The notes under the pieces are model-generated. The model worked only from the letters and a program-made list of their open reading frames with translations. It had not been told where the DNA came from and did no database searches. From Usnea hakonensis (lineage: Eukaryota; Ascomycota; Lecanoromycetes; Lecanorales; Parmeliaceae), in the NCBI GenBank assembly GCA_013423325.1, contig BLJB01000269.1, positions 1 to 64,000 of the forward strand: DNA of 64,000 nt. Reading direction: 5' to 3'. The position numbers and the translations under genes are program-made. This document shows, in pieces, positions 11,377-21,989 of this stretch (its first letter is position 1; each line of letters begins with the position of its first letter).

Positions 11377-14300
11377 ATGGATCCGTTCGAGACTGCACGG
11401 CAAGCTTTCATGGCAAAAGTCAGTGATGAAGAGAAAGATCTGCTGAGACCAAGCGTCGGCCCTGGTGATGTACTTGCCGACATCGAGCGACTAAACCAGG
11501 AGCACCAAGAACACTCCATTTTCCGGAGGGCCATGGACAAATTAGGGCCGTCCATCCGCGGATTCGAACAGTACTCGCAAGCCATGGACGTTCTCAGCAA
11601 CGCCAAGCCTGAGGTTCTGTCCTTACTCTGGGGAGGTGCTCGTATGGTTCTGCGGGTGAGTAGATGGCGGCGATTGGCAATGCGTATAATCTGACCATTT
11701 ACAAAGCTAGCTCTAGACTTCTTAGACACGTACGAAAAAGTACGTCTCTTTGAATAATTGATGTTGCTCTTGAGCTTTCTCAGCTTGTTTATCGGCTGAC
11801 GCTGTAGAATTGCCAGCTAGTTGACATGCTCGGGCGTATCGGGAGACATCTTGGTACATTTGAAGCTTACTCACGCCTGTATCCTCAATCTGAACGCCTC
11901 AGAATCAGTCTTTTGGCCTCTTACGAAGCCTTTTTGTGCTTCTGCCTGACATGTAGAGGCATGTTGAACGAGGCGCATTCTGATCGATCGAAATGGTGCA
12001 AGAGTTCTAGCGCAAACATCCTGGCAAAGTCTCTTTGGAAGCCCGTGAAACGTGATTTCGAGTCAACTGTTGGCAAGCTTGAGTCGGCTCTAGATGATGT
12101 CAAGGATGAGGCAAGTCTGGCGGAGAAAGAGGCAGCGTCTAAAGAGCGTGACAGAGCCATAAAGCAGGCTCGCATCACCGAAAACCGCTCGCTGTTCGAA
12201 TGGCTTGACCCTGTTCAGCCACACACGAATTATGAAAAAGCTGCCAGTCTCCATGAAGAGCATACTGGCCAGTGGATATTTTCCAACCCAGCCTTTCAAA
12301 AGTGGCTTGACGCTTCCAGCGGTGCACTTTGGCTTCATGCAAAGCCTGGCGCAGGAAAGACCATAATGGCGTCTACAGTGATTACATATCTGAACGATTT
12401 GGTTTCTGGAAAGGAAGGCATCGTTCTGTATTACTTCTGCGACTATAAAGACTCAAAGACCCAATCTGCGAGAAAGGTTATTGAGACACTGATTGCAGAT
12501 ATCTGCCGTCAAAACGACAGAGCTCTGGCGTTTATGGCGGATCTGTCCAAAAGATACAGGGATGTCGGGTCATCTTGCTCCTTAGCGGACCTTTTCGAGG
12601 CGTTCATGAAGTGTCTGGCGATGGAAAACCGTACATACACGGTCGTTGACGCCCTTGACGAATCCAATGATCGCATCGAGCTTATTGCCCTCTTAAGGCG
12701 TGCTGCTAGCACGACACCTAGCTTGCGCTTGCTCATGACTAGTCGAGAAGAATATGATGTCCAAGAAAGTATGGAAGGGCTCCCCCACCTATCTCTAGGA
12801 GCCTCAGATATGGCTCATGACATCGAGACCTACGTCAAAAGCGAGCTTCGAAGACTCCTAGAGAGTAGAAAACTGAAACTTCGAGATCGTTCTTTAACGG
12901 AGAGAATACAAATAGTGTTAACTTCTAAAGCAGATGGAATGTAAGTCCACCGTCTGCCGACACCAAGAATTGCCTAGAATTGGCTGACAGATTGGTAGGT
13001 TTCAGTGGGTAAAATGCCAGTTCGATGATCTCTGCTCTTGTATTAGCGATAGAAAGATTCACGATTGTCTTGATCGCGTCCCCGCCGGACTTGACGAAAC
13101 TTACATTGGCATCCTCGCCCGTCTTCGCACGGATCACTCAAATGATATCGATATGGTCAAAAAGATGTTTTTCTGGCTTGTGCACAGCTTGAGGCCTCTG
13201 AGCTTAATCGAGCTCGCTGAGGCAGTTACCCTCGACCAGACACAAGATGGAATGGACTTCTCCACAATAGCAACAGATCCTACAGATCTAATGCGGTTTT
13301 CTGGTGGTCTTGTTACTCACACAGGGAATAGTACCATTGTCGGCTTGGCGCATTTCTCCATCAAAGAATTTTTGCTTTCCGACCGTATTCAGAAGTCGTC
13401 AGTCTGCGAGTTCTATGCCGGAGCTAGTGAAACTCAGCTTGAATTGACCAGAATCTGCTTGAACTATCTCATGATGGATGACTTTCGTGACGGTCAATGC
13501 CACAGTATGAAACAGCTGGTGTTTCGCACTCGCAAATACAGGTTTTTGAGCTATGCGGTACACTACTGGTTGGAGCATTATCACAGTCTACCTGTTCCGT
13601 ACTCTGACGCATTGAATCAGACGCTTCTGAGGTTTTTCACGGCACCAGAGTACGCTCATAATACATTAGCTTGGCAGCAGATAGAGGAACGTGTCGAACT
13701 TCTTCTCTGGAAGAGATCTCATTCGGGTGGTCCTGATTTTCGCGAATTCCAGACCATTTCTGCCGAGAATCCAATCTTCAATGCAGCTCGCTATGGTTTA
13801 TCTGGATTGATCGAACCTATGTGTCAGATGGGCTGGGACGTCAATGAGCGGACCCGTCATCACGAGACATACCCGATATTGATCGCCACCTGCCACAAAA
13901 GACACGGGCCGTCAATGGTGAGGGCCCTGGTGGCTGCGGGTGCCGATATTAATGTGCGCAATGTCTTGGATGAGGGTGTTGAGAAACGCCTTTTGAGCGA
14001 GCCCGACAACTGGGGCTTACTTCAAGACCTCATTGGGCAAGGCCTCAAAGTGGAAAATCCCAGGGACATGAGAGATTCTATACTAAGTTCTATTGCAGGA
14101 CACCCAAGCGACGCGACTCAAATGGCAGAATTCCTTCTTGATAACGGTGCTGATATTGATCATCTCAACCGCTTTTCCGATGACTTGTATGGTTACTCTG
14201 AATTATGTGATGGACCCCCACTCCAAAAAGCATGTTTCAAAGGCAATCTGAGGGTCACGCAACTACTCGTACGCCGGGGGGCCAGGAAAGACTTCGGGTC

Positions 14301-16266
14301 ATGTGTGCTTGGCACTCCTCTCCACGCCGCTATCTTTGGAAATCAGGAAAAGATTGTGAATCTACTCCTCGACCTGGACGTGGACATTAATGTTGAAGGA
14401 GGCATCCTCGGAAGTCCTCTGCAAGCAGCTGCGTGGAGCGGTAATCAAAATTTTGTTCGCCAATTATTGTTACGTGGCTCAGACGTCAATAATGGTGGCG
14501 GCTGCTTTGGATCCGCACTAGCAGCTGCCATTGCTCAGAGGAATCATGGAGCGACCGAGTTACTCCTCGAGTACGATGCAGACCCCAACCCTGGTCATGA
14601 ACCGCGTGATTGCGACTTATCCTACCTGCACGATACCGCAACACATTTTATAAACCCAATTCCACATACTTATCAGCCAATCATCTGGGCCATAGAGCAA
14701 GATGACATCGACTTAGTGCGTATACTTGTTAAGCGAGGCGCAGGTTTCAACAGCATGCAGGAGCGTTGTCCAGTTTCGCTTGGAAGGGACAGACAATTTC
14801 ACCCATTGTGCCGTGCTATGGAACTCGGATTTCAAAACATCACGGAGTATTTGATCTCCCAAGGAGCGAATCAGGATGAGAGTGGTTCCTGCTTCGCGAT
14901 CGGGGTGGCTAAAAGAGGCAACATACAGGCATTCCGTGATCTGCTGTACGCCTCGGCGGTCGGAACAAAACCCATCTCCATCTTCATAGATGCGCTACGT
15001 GTATGTGACGACAAAGAGACCATACAATCGCTGACCGATATGATCATCCAGAACGGAATTTCCATAAATGTTGATCTTCTTAAGCCCCTTATGCCAGGTG
15101 CAATAATGGGAAACCTTCGATGTAAAGTGAGTTGCCTTCTCAGAATGGGAGTTAGTCCCAACGTCGAAATTGATCGAGCTTGGACAATCCATGGAGACCG
15201 CGCTGTGTCCTTCGCGATTCAATTAGGTCATTACGACATTGCCAGAGATTTAGTCAATAGCGGTGCTGACCTCAATCTTTGTAACATTGATTTTGGAATA
15301 CCACTTCTTGAAGCGTTCAAATATCGCAAGATCGACTTGATAAGAGAACTTCTTCAATGGGGCGCTAAAATTGATGACCCATCATGCTACTATAACTACA
15401 CGCGATTCACCGGATATGAGGACAAGTGCTATAATCTTATTCATTGTATCGCAGCTAATGGAGACGTTTCTATGATGAAAATATTGCTAGAATATAGTCC
15501 GGATTTGATGTCCCGGTGTGATATTTGCGAAACTGCACTATGGAGGGCAGTCAAGAATGAAGACTTGGAGATGATTCGTCTGTTGGTTGAAAATGGCGCC
15601 AAAATTGACCAATGCAATATATACGGAAAGGCCATCTTGCGTTGGGCCGAAGAGAATCATCTCGTATTGGCTTGCAATGAACTGAAATTGCTGGGGGCTG
15701 TCCAACATCAATACGATCTCAAGGAAACCATTGAGCAATCAGTCCGACGACTTATCCAAGAACTGTCTACAAAGTCGCGGACCAATGAATGGCAAGAGGA
15801 GATTTCATCTCGTCGCTGGATTATGCTAGGTCGTTGCCTCTATCTCGGAGGAGACGAGCAAAACGCGATCATAGCGCTGGAGCAGACGATGAGAACTCAT
15901 GAGACGTGGAATCTTGAAGCCAGGGACGGAATCCGTGAGGAGATTAGGGAATTACAATACTACTCTGAGTCTAGGTGCGAGATATGTAGTAATCGTGTGC
16001 GCGAGAGGTTTCATCTATGCAAGGACCATGACATTATGGGAATCTGCGAAAAGACATGCCTCAAAGCGCACGAAAGAGAGTTACAGATCGCCGGCAAGCT
16101 AGAGACCCATGAGTACCTCACGTATCCACGATCCTGGTTTTTTGCGTCTACCATACCCGAGGAGCACGTCGCGCTGAGCGAGGGGAATTACATGCCTCGC
16201 GAAGACTGGCTTGACAGCTTGAGGAACTGGAGCATTTTGGAGAATTCAGTTGCAAGTCTTTCGTAG
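11377..16266 (+). CDS. NLR: DUF7708-like / NACHT / ankyrin repeats / ZZ-like C-terminal zinc module
   Basis: Four exons: 11377-11655, 11707-11739 (a 33-nt exon), 11817-12940 and 12999-16266. All introns are GT-AG, and together they give about 1567 aa. Residues about 70-230 resemble the DUF7708 domain common at the N terminus of fungal NLRs. A P-loop KPGAGKT lies at about 280-286, a Walker B-like TVVDALDES at about 380 and LMTSREE at about 410, so this is a NACHT-type STAND NTPase. A winged-helix-like segment (FFWLVHSLRPLSLIELAEAV) begins near residue 535. Ankyrin-type repeats fill roughly 735-1390, for example VRALVAAGADINVRN. Near 1470-1505 a CEIC-x6-RFHLC-x2-HD-x4-C-x3-C-x4-H pattern looks like a ZZ-type zinc finger. 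NLRs of this layout act in non-self recognition and heterokaryon incompatibility; the trigger here is unknown. Confidence 0.85.
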
Positions 16267-16830
16267 AGGCAAGGCTGAGTGCGTTATATGGCGTCCGGCG
16301 TGATCGCGTGAGAGCTTAGACGTGACGAATTTATCCACAAGAGAGATCGAACGCGTGGTACGCAGCTTTCTCGACCGACCAGATATACTAGAGGCTGATT
16401 ACGACATTATGAGAGCTCAAGTCTTGCTTTTCTTCTTTTCATATCTCGTTTTCTTTACTTTTCTTTTCTTCCTTCTATATCACAGATCACACAAGAGACT
16501 TTTTTGGCCCAAGATAAGACTTAGTCAGACTAAGAGCCTCTGCGCCTCAAATCTAAGTACAATAGCATTGATTATTAAAAACCCGTCTCATCACCAACCG
16601 TCGCCCATATCTCATTGACCGACATGAGAGCAACCGTACGCTTAAATATCAATAGAAGTATCAAATGCATAGTTTTCTGCCTGAGAATAGCGTGTAGTCG
16701 AGCATATGTTGATTGTTCCTATACCAGCACATTCGGGACTTATGTCGTAACGGCCGCCAAAACTTTCATTTTATATTCTCACCACACGACGTATGCTATC
16801 TTTTCCTTCATACTCACAGTATCTAGACCC
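16267..16830. other. 3' flank of the NLR gene, no gene seen
   Basis: T/C-rich sequence with short frames only. A frame at 16322-16618 has no ATG start and reads into low-complexity Phe/Leu codons. Confidence 0.45.
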
Positions 16831-16835
16831 GTATT

Positions 16836-16979
16836 TGCTGAAAATTTAGAATGATAATTGCTTGATTCTCAAACTACTCCCCTGGAACAGGGCTATTTAA
16901 CATACAAACTTGGGTGGTTGACCAGGAGAAGGCTGGGAACCCTATCCCCACCCCAGCCATGTGGGGCCAAATTCCAACA
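16836..16979 (-). mobile_element. solo LTR (Ty1/copia-like family), TSD GTATT
   Basis: A 144-bp element that reads TGTTGGAATTTGG...TTTCAGCA on the minus strand, with canonical TG...CA ends. It is flanked by perfect 5-bp target duplications GTATT at 16831-16835 and 16980-16984. Its centre matches the LTRs at 20661-20807 and 21821-21967, sharing CCCAGCCTTCTC, a TTAAATAG-like box and CCAGGGGAG. Unlike those copies it keeps its terminal CA and shows no RIP bias. It is therefore a solo LTR left by LTR-LTR recombination, or a single copy that escaped RIP. Its minus-strand start lies inside the 3' end of the small ORF at 16942-17322. Confidence 0.85.
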
Positions 16980-17322
16980 GTATTCTATCCTTCGAAAAAC
17001 GACATCCTTCAGCCAGATAACTTAGTAGAATAAAGTATCCCATCCGCGAACATTTACCATATAGCTTCGATGGATCGATCATTATCTTTCGGCGAGCCCA
17101 GCTCCTTGGCAGACGATCCTCGTACGGAGCGTCAACGTACATACAGAGATTCAGCTTCTCTTTTTCTACGAGCCGAATTCGGAAAGGATACGGCCAAGGA
17201 CAATCTGTTCCAGCAAGAGCGCATGCTATCTTTGTGATCCTTTCTTCAGGCTCCACGGTCAATACTACGTTCCTAGGACTCATGGTCGTCTTTACCATGA
17301 ATGGACTCTGCCAGACTGGCAT
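16942..17322 (-). CDS. hypothetical protein, C terminus contributed by a solo LTR
   Basis: A 126-codon ATG-initiated frame of unknown family, rich in ordinary mixed residues (for example NVVLTVEPEERITKIACA and YEDRLPRSWARR), so it looks like former or present coding DNA. The solo LTR boundary falls at 16979, so the last dozen residues (LLEFGPTWLGWG) are encoded by LTR sequence. The insertion has therefore truncated or re-terminated the original frame. Upstream of the ATG, a further open stretch ending ...KDIKIAATHLW lies before a possible splice site, so an upstream exon is possible. Most likely this is a remnant of a longer gene. Confidence 0.35.
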   Translation of the reverse strand: MPVWQSPFMVKTTMSPRNVVLTVEPEERITKIACALAGTDCPWPYPFRIRLVEKEKLNLCMYVDAPYEDRLPRSWARRKIMIDPSKLYGKCSRMGYFILLSYLAEGCRFSKDRILLEFGPTWLGWG

Positions 17323-17514
17323 ATCTTCCTACCAGAGATGCGTCGCCGCGATTTTGATATCCTTCTCAGAAATTTCAGAGACATTCTGAAAGTCAAGGTT
17401 AGAGTAGCTATAGATAGGGGCCATTACGGGCTAATCACCGCAATAAGAGTACCCTGACCAGGGCTTTATCCCCTGTCACCCAGGTGCTACCCCCAGTTTC
17501 CTAAGAAGTCTGCT

Positions 17515-17765
17515 CGAAGAATAACGTAGAAAGTATTCAACATAATTTTATAGATATTTTATAATCTACTCCGAAAATCTATAGGAATAAAGCTATAAAG
17601 TTATAGAATATCTATAAGATCTATAGATATAGCTCGTAGATTATGATTCTTAATCGCTATACTACGTAATAGTATCGGATAGATCGCTATTAACTCCGAT
17701 TTAGCTAAGACTAATCGATTGTAGGAAAAAAGGTAAAAACGACTGCAAAATCGATAATATACAAT
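17515..17765. repeat. short RIP-mutated AT-rich patch
   Basis: About 250 bp with abundant TATAGA/TCTATA words and almost no CpA or TpG, set abruptly in normal sequence. It has the same composition as 1-3020. It is probably a fragment of another dead repeat copy. No ends or target duplications were found. Confidence 0.65.
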
Positions 17766-17883
17766 ATAAGTTCAATAGACCTTTAAACAACCTTCATGTA
17801 ACCTCCATCCACTCTCCTTACTATTCGTTCCGATTCTCATACTCTTACAATTTAGCACACTAACACAATAGCACTGGGCAACT

Positions 17884-18952
17884 TCAAGCTGTGATTTGCA
17901 CAACAGCTCCATTACCCGGGGTCGGATCGGGGTAGGTGAGATCACCACAGTCCGCACTACACCCAGCGATACGATTATTCGGTACTTGGAAATTATAGTC
18001 TTGCATTCCAACCGTATAATAACCATCAGAGCGCTTTGACGAGTTGGGTACATTCGTTCCTAGGATATCAAAGTCAGTAGACTTGAACAGACTCGATATG
18101 CGCCTCAAGTAGACTTAATGAACGTGAAACTTACCGCTGCGAGGGGTGTTGCAAGACCTGCGCAAGTAACCGTTGACTTGCACGTTTCTCGATGCAGTCC
18201 AGATAGCGTGACACTTCTGATCGTTCCAGTTGCAGGTGCTGTTGGGTGTTAGGTGTCGTCTTTCATGGTTGCGCAAAGATACATCACATACCCTGTTGAG
18301 GAGGCGGAGGTGCATATCTGAACATCTTTTGCACCACCAAAGCTATGGTCGTAGTTGAAGCTAGGCGTAATGGAGGCGTCCTTGTGGAACCAGAGAGGAA
18401 TCTGGGCCTGGATTGATCCTCCGAGAGTGTTGTCCCAAGTTGTGGAATCGGTGGTACAGGATTGATTCAAATTGATACTGGCCTCGCTGCAGGTACTTGT
18501 AGTCGCGCAGTCGATTACTTGGCCTGGAAGTATGTTAATCCTTGTTCAGAAGTCTTGGATAATATGAGCCATTTATTTACCTGAGTTCTCCCAATTGGAG
18601 TACATAGCCTGGTAGTTAACGACAAAAAGGTCTGTCCTAGTCAACGTTCAGAAAGTCCTCGACTGACGGAAAGCATGAGATCCCCGTACCAGCAATGGAA
18701 CCGATTGACTGCAGGTGTAGTGAGCCCGTTGTCGCAGGAAGATGAAACGTATACTCCGCTTCCGTCAGTATAACTACTGGGACCGACAGCATTGCTAGGG
18801 TCTTCCGTGCAGTCAGGAAGATAGTTTGCAAAGCTTCCGATGTTCCCTGTGCGCTTCTCCAGACCATCTATGTCTCCAGAAGTAGATATTGGCGAGGCTT
18901 GAGAAAGCATCGGACAAAGAACTGCCAGGTAGGCAAAAGAGGTTGGACGCAT
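17884..18952 (-). CDS. small secreted protein with signal peptide and Kex2-type propeptide
   Basis: Minus-strand gene of about five exons. The ATG at 18952 opens a signal peptide (MRPTSFAYLAVLCPMLSQAS). A short propeptide ending LEKR follows, a classical Kex2 cleavage site, and the mature part would start TGNIGSF. Mature sequence is Cys- and aromatic-rich: an exon near 18590-18640 gives DLFVVNYQAMYSNWENS, the next (about 18290-18525) holds IPLWFHKDASITPSFNYDH, another holds CNWNDQKCHAIW and VQVNGYLRRSCNTP, and the last ends near the TAA at 17884. Joins use GTAAAT, GTATGT and GTAAGT donors. I do not recognise the family; it has the character of a secreted enzyme or effector-like protein. A TATA-like motif lies about 145 bp upstream. 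Confidence 0.65.
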
Positions 18953-20655
18953 AATGTAAAGAATAGCGATTGGTATCTATTGGAGTAAGCTGAATGATAA
19001 GTGGAACACGAAATTAGAGAATAATATCTTGAGATTGGTTGAATGATATGATGAGGTTGATAATGGAGCGTATAGAACCAGCGAGAAGGCTCCTCTTTAT
19101 AATCGTAGGTCGAGGCGCAGGATTATTCTTTTGAGACTCGGAGATTAAGAAGCAATCCTTAGATGCTGAGACACCCTGTAGCTACTACTAAGCTGGCGGA
19201 GTAGCAGAAGTTGCAACATGGTCGAGTCTTACAGAGCCACACAAATCTGCAAGTTTTACGTACTTTTTCACAGTTTCTGTATCGAAGATCACCTTGAAAC
19301 GGTGAGGATATTTCGATAAAGCGCAGAATGTAGTCCTGTAATCTCGTGCGTTCTACTCCTACTAGAAAGATATGTGTAGCGCTACGATAGAGGCATCGTG
19401 CGAGGACAGTGTATCGTTAGACATGTTTGCAGTGACCACTTTAGATCTTTTCAAATCACCCTATTTTTTTTTTTAGCCCCTAAGCAGGCTGACAGTTGGA
19501 GAGGACGAGCTGTACCTGATGAAACACGTAATGGAGGGCTGCGCCTTTCACAATTCAACAATATGGTTACATTGCGAGCGTAAAAGCAATTTTTGATCCA
19601 TTCTGATCTTATAGCATCAAGCGAAGCTGGTTCTTAATTCCAAGACTTGCTACTGTGTTCTTGAAACTGGTAGAGAACGTGCTCCGCAACGTAGACTAAG
19701 GAAAATTCAAAAATGTGTCGAGTAGGCATAGATATAGCGTGGCTGGATTAGAGACCTTATTGCTAGAGACCTTGTGACTAAAGACCCAGTCCGATTCATT
19801 ACCCCCGCCCCATCTTGTAACATTCGATCTATTGCCACTCTTCGTATTCGATTTTCTTACGCAACATCTCACCTCAGCCCCCAATAAATCCCAATAAGAA
19901 AAGATTGCGCAGGGGAGCGCATGCATTTGCAATTGTATATGGCCCAGCATCTATGGCTTGGATCTTAGCTCACTATGAACACTATAGATAAGCATTTAGT
20001 CGTTATCATATATAATTAGACGTATGTCCGAGTTTTAACCCGGAGTTTTGTGCCCACCATCTTGAGGGTCGATACTCCAATAAGTAAGAAATCTACCTAG
20101 CGCTTACTCGGCGATCTATTAATACCTTACCAAGAAAGCCTATCTACACAATTCCATTAAATCGCCCTACCGCCACGCATGCAGCTATGAGCTCGACAAC
20201 CTTCACACAAATTTAGGACGAAAGTTTTACAACAGCAGCAGTCCTAGCGAATCTACGCCGAACATGATTTCTCGATACTCCAAGTTGGCGAAACACCAAA
20301 GGAGCTCAAGCCGATGGCATCGCCTTGAACGAGTGGAAGACTACTCCTGGCACTTCCAATCGCATGACGAGGGGGTATACCTAAGTCCAAAGGACCATTG
20401 TCGATTTGGGTCCTTCAAGGCGACTAAGAGTGAAAACTCGTCAACGAGGACGGTAAAGCTAGGAGAATGGCGCTATACACCGAATACTGGAGTCCACACA
20501 CAGTGAAAGCTTCAACACCTACCCACCGTATATAAAAGGGTCTTTTTGACAATGAGACACGGACTGAGTTCACGGACATCCTACGCGAACATTGGAAATG
20601 TCGATAGAGACAACTGCTTAGCTAAGCTTGCACGATTTCATTTTCAAGTCATAAA
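18953..20655. other. intergenic, no supported gene
   Basis: Apart from the TATA-like motif at 19096 and a good TATATAAAAG at 20529-20538, nothing coding was recognised. A frame at 20264-20506 on the plus strand is basic and of no known family, and the TATA box lies after it. The right part is the left flank of the LTR element. Confidence 0.4.
19096..19102 (-). promoter_or_regulatory. TATA-like motif upstream of the secreted-protein gene
   Basis: On the minus strand this reads TATAAAG, about 145 bp before the ATG at 18952, at a plausible distance for a fungal TATA element with a normal 5' leader. Confidence 0.4.
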
Positions 20656-20660
20656 CAGAG
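20656..20660. repeat. target site duplication CAGAG (left)
   Basis: The 5 bp immediately left of the LTR element are CAGAG and are repeated exactly at 21968-21972 immediately right of it. A 5-bp duplication is the normal product of LTR-retrotransposon integration. Confidence 0.85.
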
Positions 20661-20807
20661 TATTGAAATCTAGGTCTCTGGATATTCAAGAAGCATTGAT
20701 TGATTTCCAGAAGCTCCCCTAGAGCTGTCCTATTTATCATACTATTTCGGGTAGCTAGGGGACAACCGCCAAGAGAAGGCTGGGAATCCAACCACCTAAT
20801 TTCAACA
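20661..20807 (-). repeat. 3' LTR of the gag-only element
   Basis: 147 bp, directly repeated at 21821-21967. The minus-strand start is TGTTG and the end is ...TTTCAATA, with the terminal CA changed to TA. Relative to the other LTR it shows TAGCTAGGGG for TGGCTGGGGG and CTAGAG for CTGGAG, all TpG-to-TpA. Confidence 0.88.
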
Positions 20808-21021
20808 CTCCCCTATTACCGGCCTTCGCATGGCCAAATCCACCAAATCTACCAAAACCACTCACAAATAAAGCTATTCATAAATCCGATAGGCCTTCCT
20901 AGCCAGAAAATCCGATACACCTTCCTAGTAGTCACCGATAGGCCTCGTTTCCGACTCGTTTCTACCCTCCTAGCTCGTTTCTATCTCGTTTCTAGCCGTC
21001 ACCAATAAGCCCCCCTAGCCG

Positions 21022-21779
21022 TTAATACACCTCTGGTTCATCTTCGTACTTCCTTTTCCGAGACCTCTTCTCAATTATCCACTTTTCTTATAGCCACTCC
21101 GAGGCCTTTTCCGGGTACAACTTCCAACAGTCCTTCTCCTTATAAGGCTTCCCACACTTAGGGTATTCTAAAGGATTCTCCTTACTCTCCTTAAGTCTTC
21201 TACTTAGGATTCGTTTCTCGGGGGCCCGTAATGCTGCGAATAATTAATAGAGATATATATCTAAAGCCGGAGTCCTATTTGTAGTCCGTCTTTCTTCGTC
21301 TAAGAGCATGTTTCTGGCCTTATCGGCAGTCATCCCGGGTGTTACCTCCCAAATCTTAGTGAAAACCTGGGCTCTTCGAGAGTCTTGATTTGGGTGAGAT
21401 AGGCTATCATTGAATCGAAATCGTCGTATCGAAGTATATAGTATTTACGAGTTAATCGCATAAACTCGGCGTTACCCTTCGGGGTATACAAGGCCACGAG
21501 TTACTACATCATTAAGAAGCTATTATCGAATATATTAGCCGTAAGCTTCTTTTTCACGGGGCTACTTATCGTAGAGGTTATAATATCGGCCGTATCTATT
21601 ACCGAATTAAGCTATTTAGCTTATATTGGGCCTACCTTTTCTAGATCCGGACCACTTTATATAAACTCCCAAAGCTTCTTTTTTCGTAATTCGGCCTTAA
21701 TATTAATATACTATTCGGGGTAGTTATCGTCTATTAATTATAGAATAACGGACTTGAAAGAAGAAGATAATTCAGTCAT
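21022..21779 (-). pseudogene. decayed copia-type gag
   Basis: Starting at the ATG at 21777-21779, the minus strand reads as a copia gag N terminus (MTELSSSFKSVIL, then DNYPE-stop-YINIKAELRKKK, with a stop where relatives have Trp). It continues through VALYTPKGNAEFMRLTRKYY and DDFDSMIAYLTQIKTLEEPR. In another frame near 21100-21160 there is a CCHC-like zinc-knuckle remnant (CGKPYKEKDCWKLYPEKASEW region). Several stops are TAG or TAA in positions explained by TGG-to-TAG or CAA-to-TAA, the expected RIP products. At least one frameshift separates the zinc knuckle. It is non-functional. Confidence 0.75.
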
Positions 21780-21820
21780 AATTGATCGATATAACCCAGG
21801 CGGAACCCGGGCTCATAACC

Positions 21821-21967
21821 TATTAAAATCTAGGTCTCTAGATGTTCAAGAAGCATTGATTAATTTCCAGAAGCTCCCCTGGAGCTGTCCTATTTATCAT
21901 ACTATTTCGGGTGGCTGGGGGACAACCGCCAAGAGAAGGCTGGGAATCCAACCACCTAATTTCAACA
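21821..21967 (-). repeat. 5' LTR of the gag-only element
   Basis: 147-bp direct repeat of 20661-20807, beginning TGTTGAAATTAGG on the minus strand and ending ...TTTTAATA. Its outer edge is 5 bp of target duplication away from native sequence, so the element lies only about 17 bp beyond the stop codon of the malate dehydrogenase-like gene. Confidence 0.88.
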
Positions 21968-21972
21968 CAGAG
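21968..21972. repeat. target site duplication CAGAG (right)
   Basis: Exact match to 20656-20660, directly abutting the 5' LTR. Confidence 0.85.
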
Positions 21973-21989
21973 ATGGCAATCCATTCTGC

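Larger units (their letters stand above)
20661..21967 (-). mobile_element. gag-only Ty1/copia-like LTR element, RIP-mutated
   Basis: A 1307-bp insertion in minus orientation bounded by 147-bp direct repeats and a perfect CAGAG target duplication. On the minus strand the 5' LTR (21821-21967) starts TGTTG. It is followed at once by GGTTATGAGCCCGGG, where a primer-binding site is expected, then a decayed gag frame from 21779, then a purine-rich AATAGGGGAG abutting the TGTTG of the 3' LTR (20661-20807). There is no room for pol (protease, integrase, RT), so this is an internally deleted or non-autonomous gag-only derivative. Differences between the LTRs that I can see are TpG/TpA pairs, as RIP produces. 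Confidence 0.88.
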
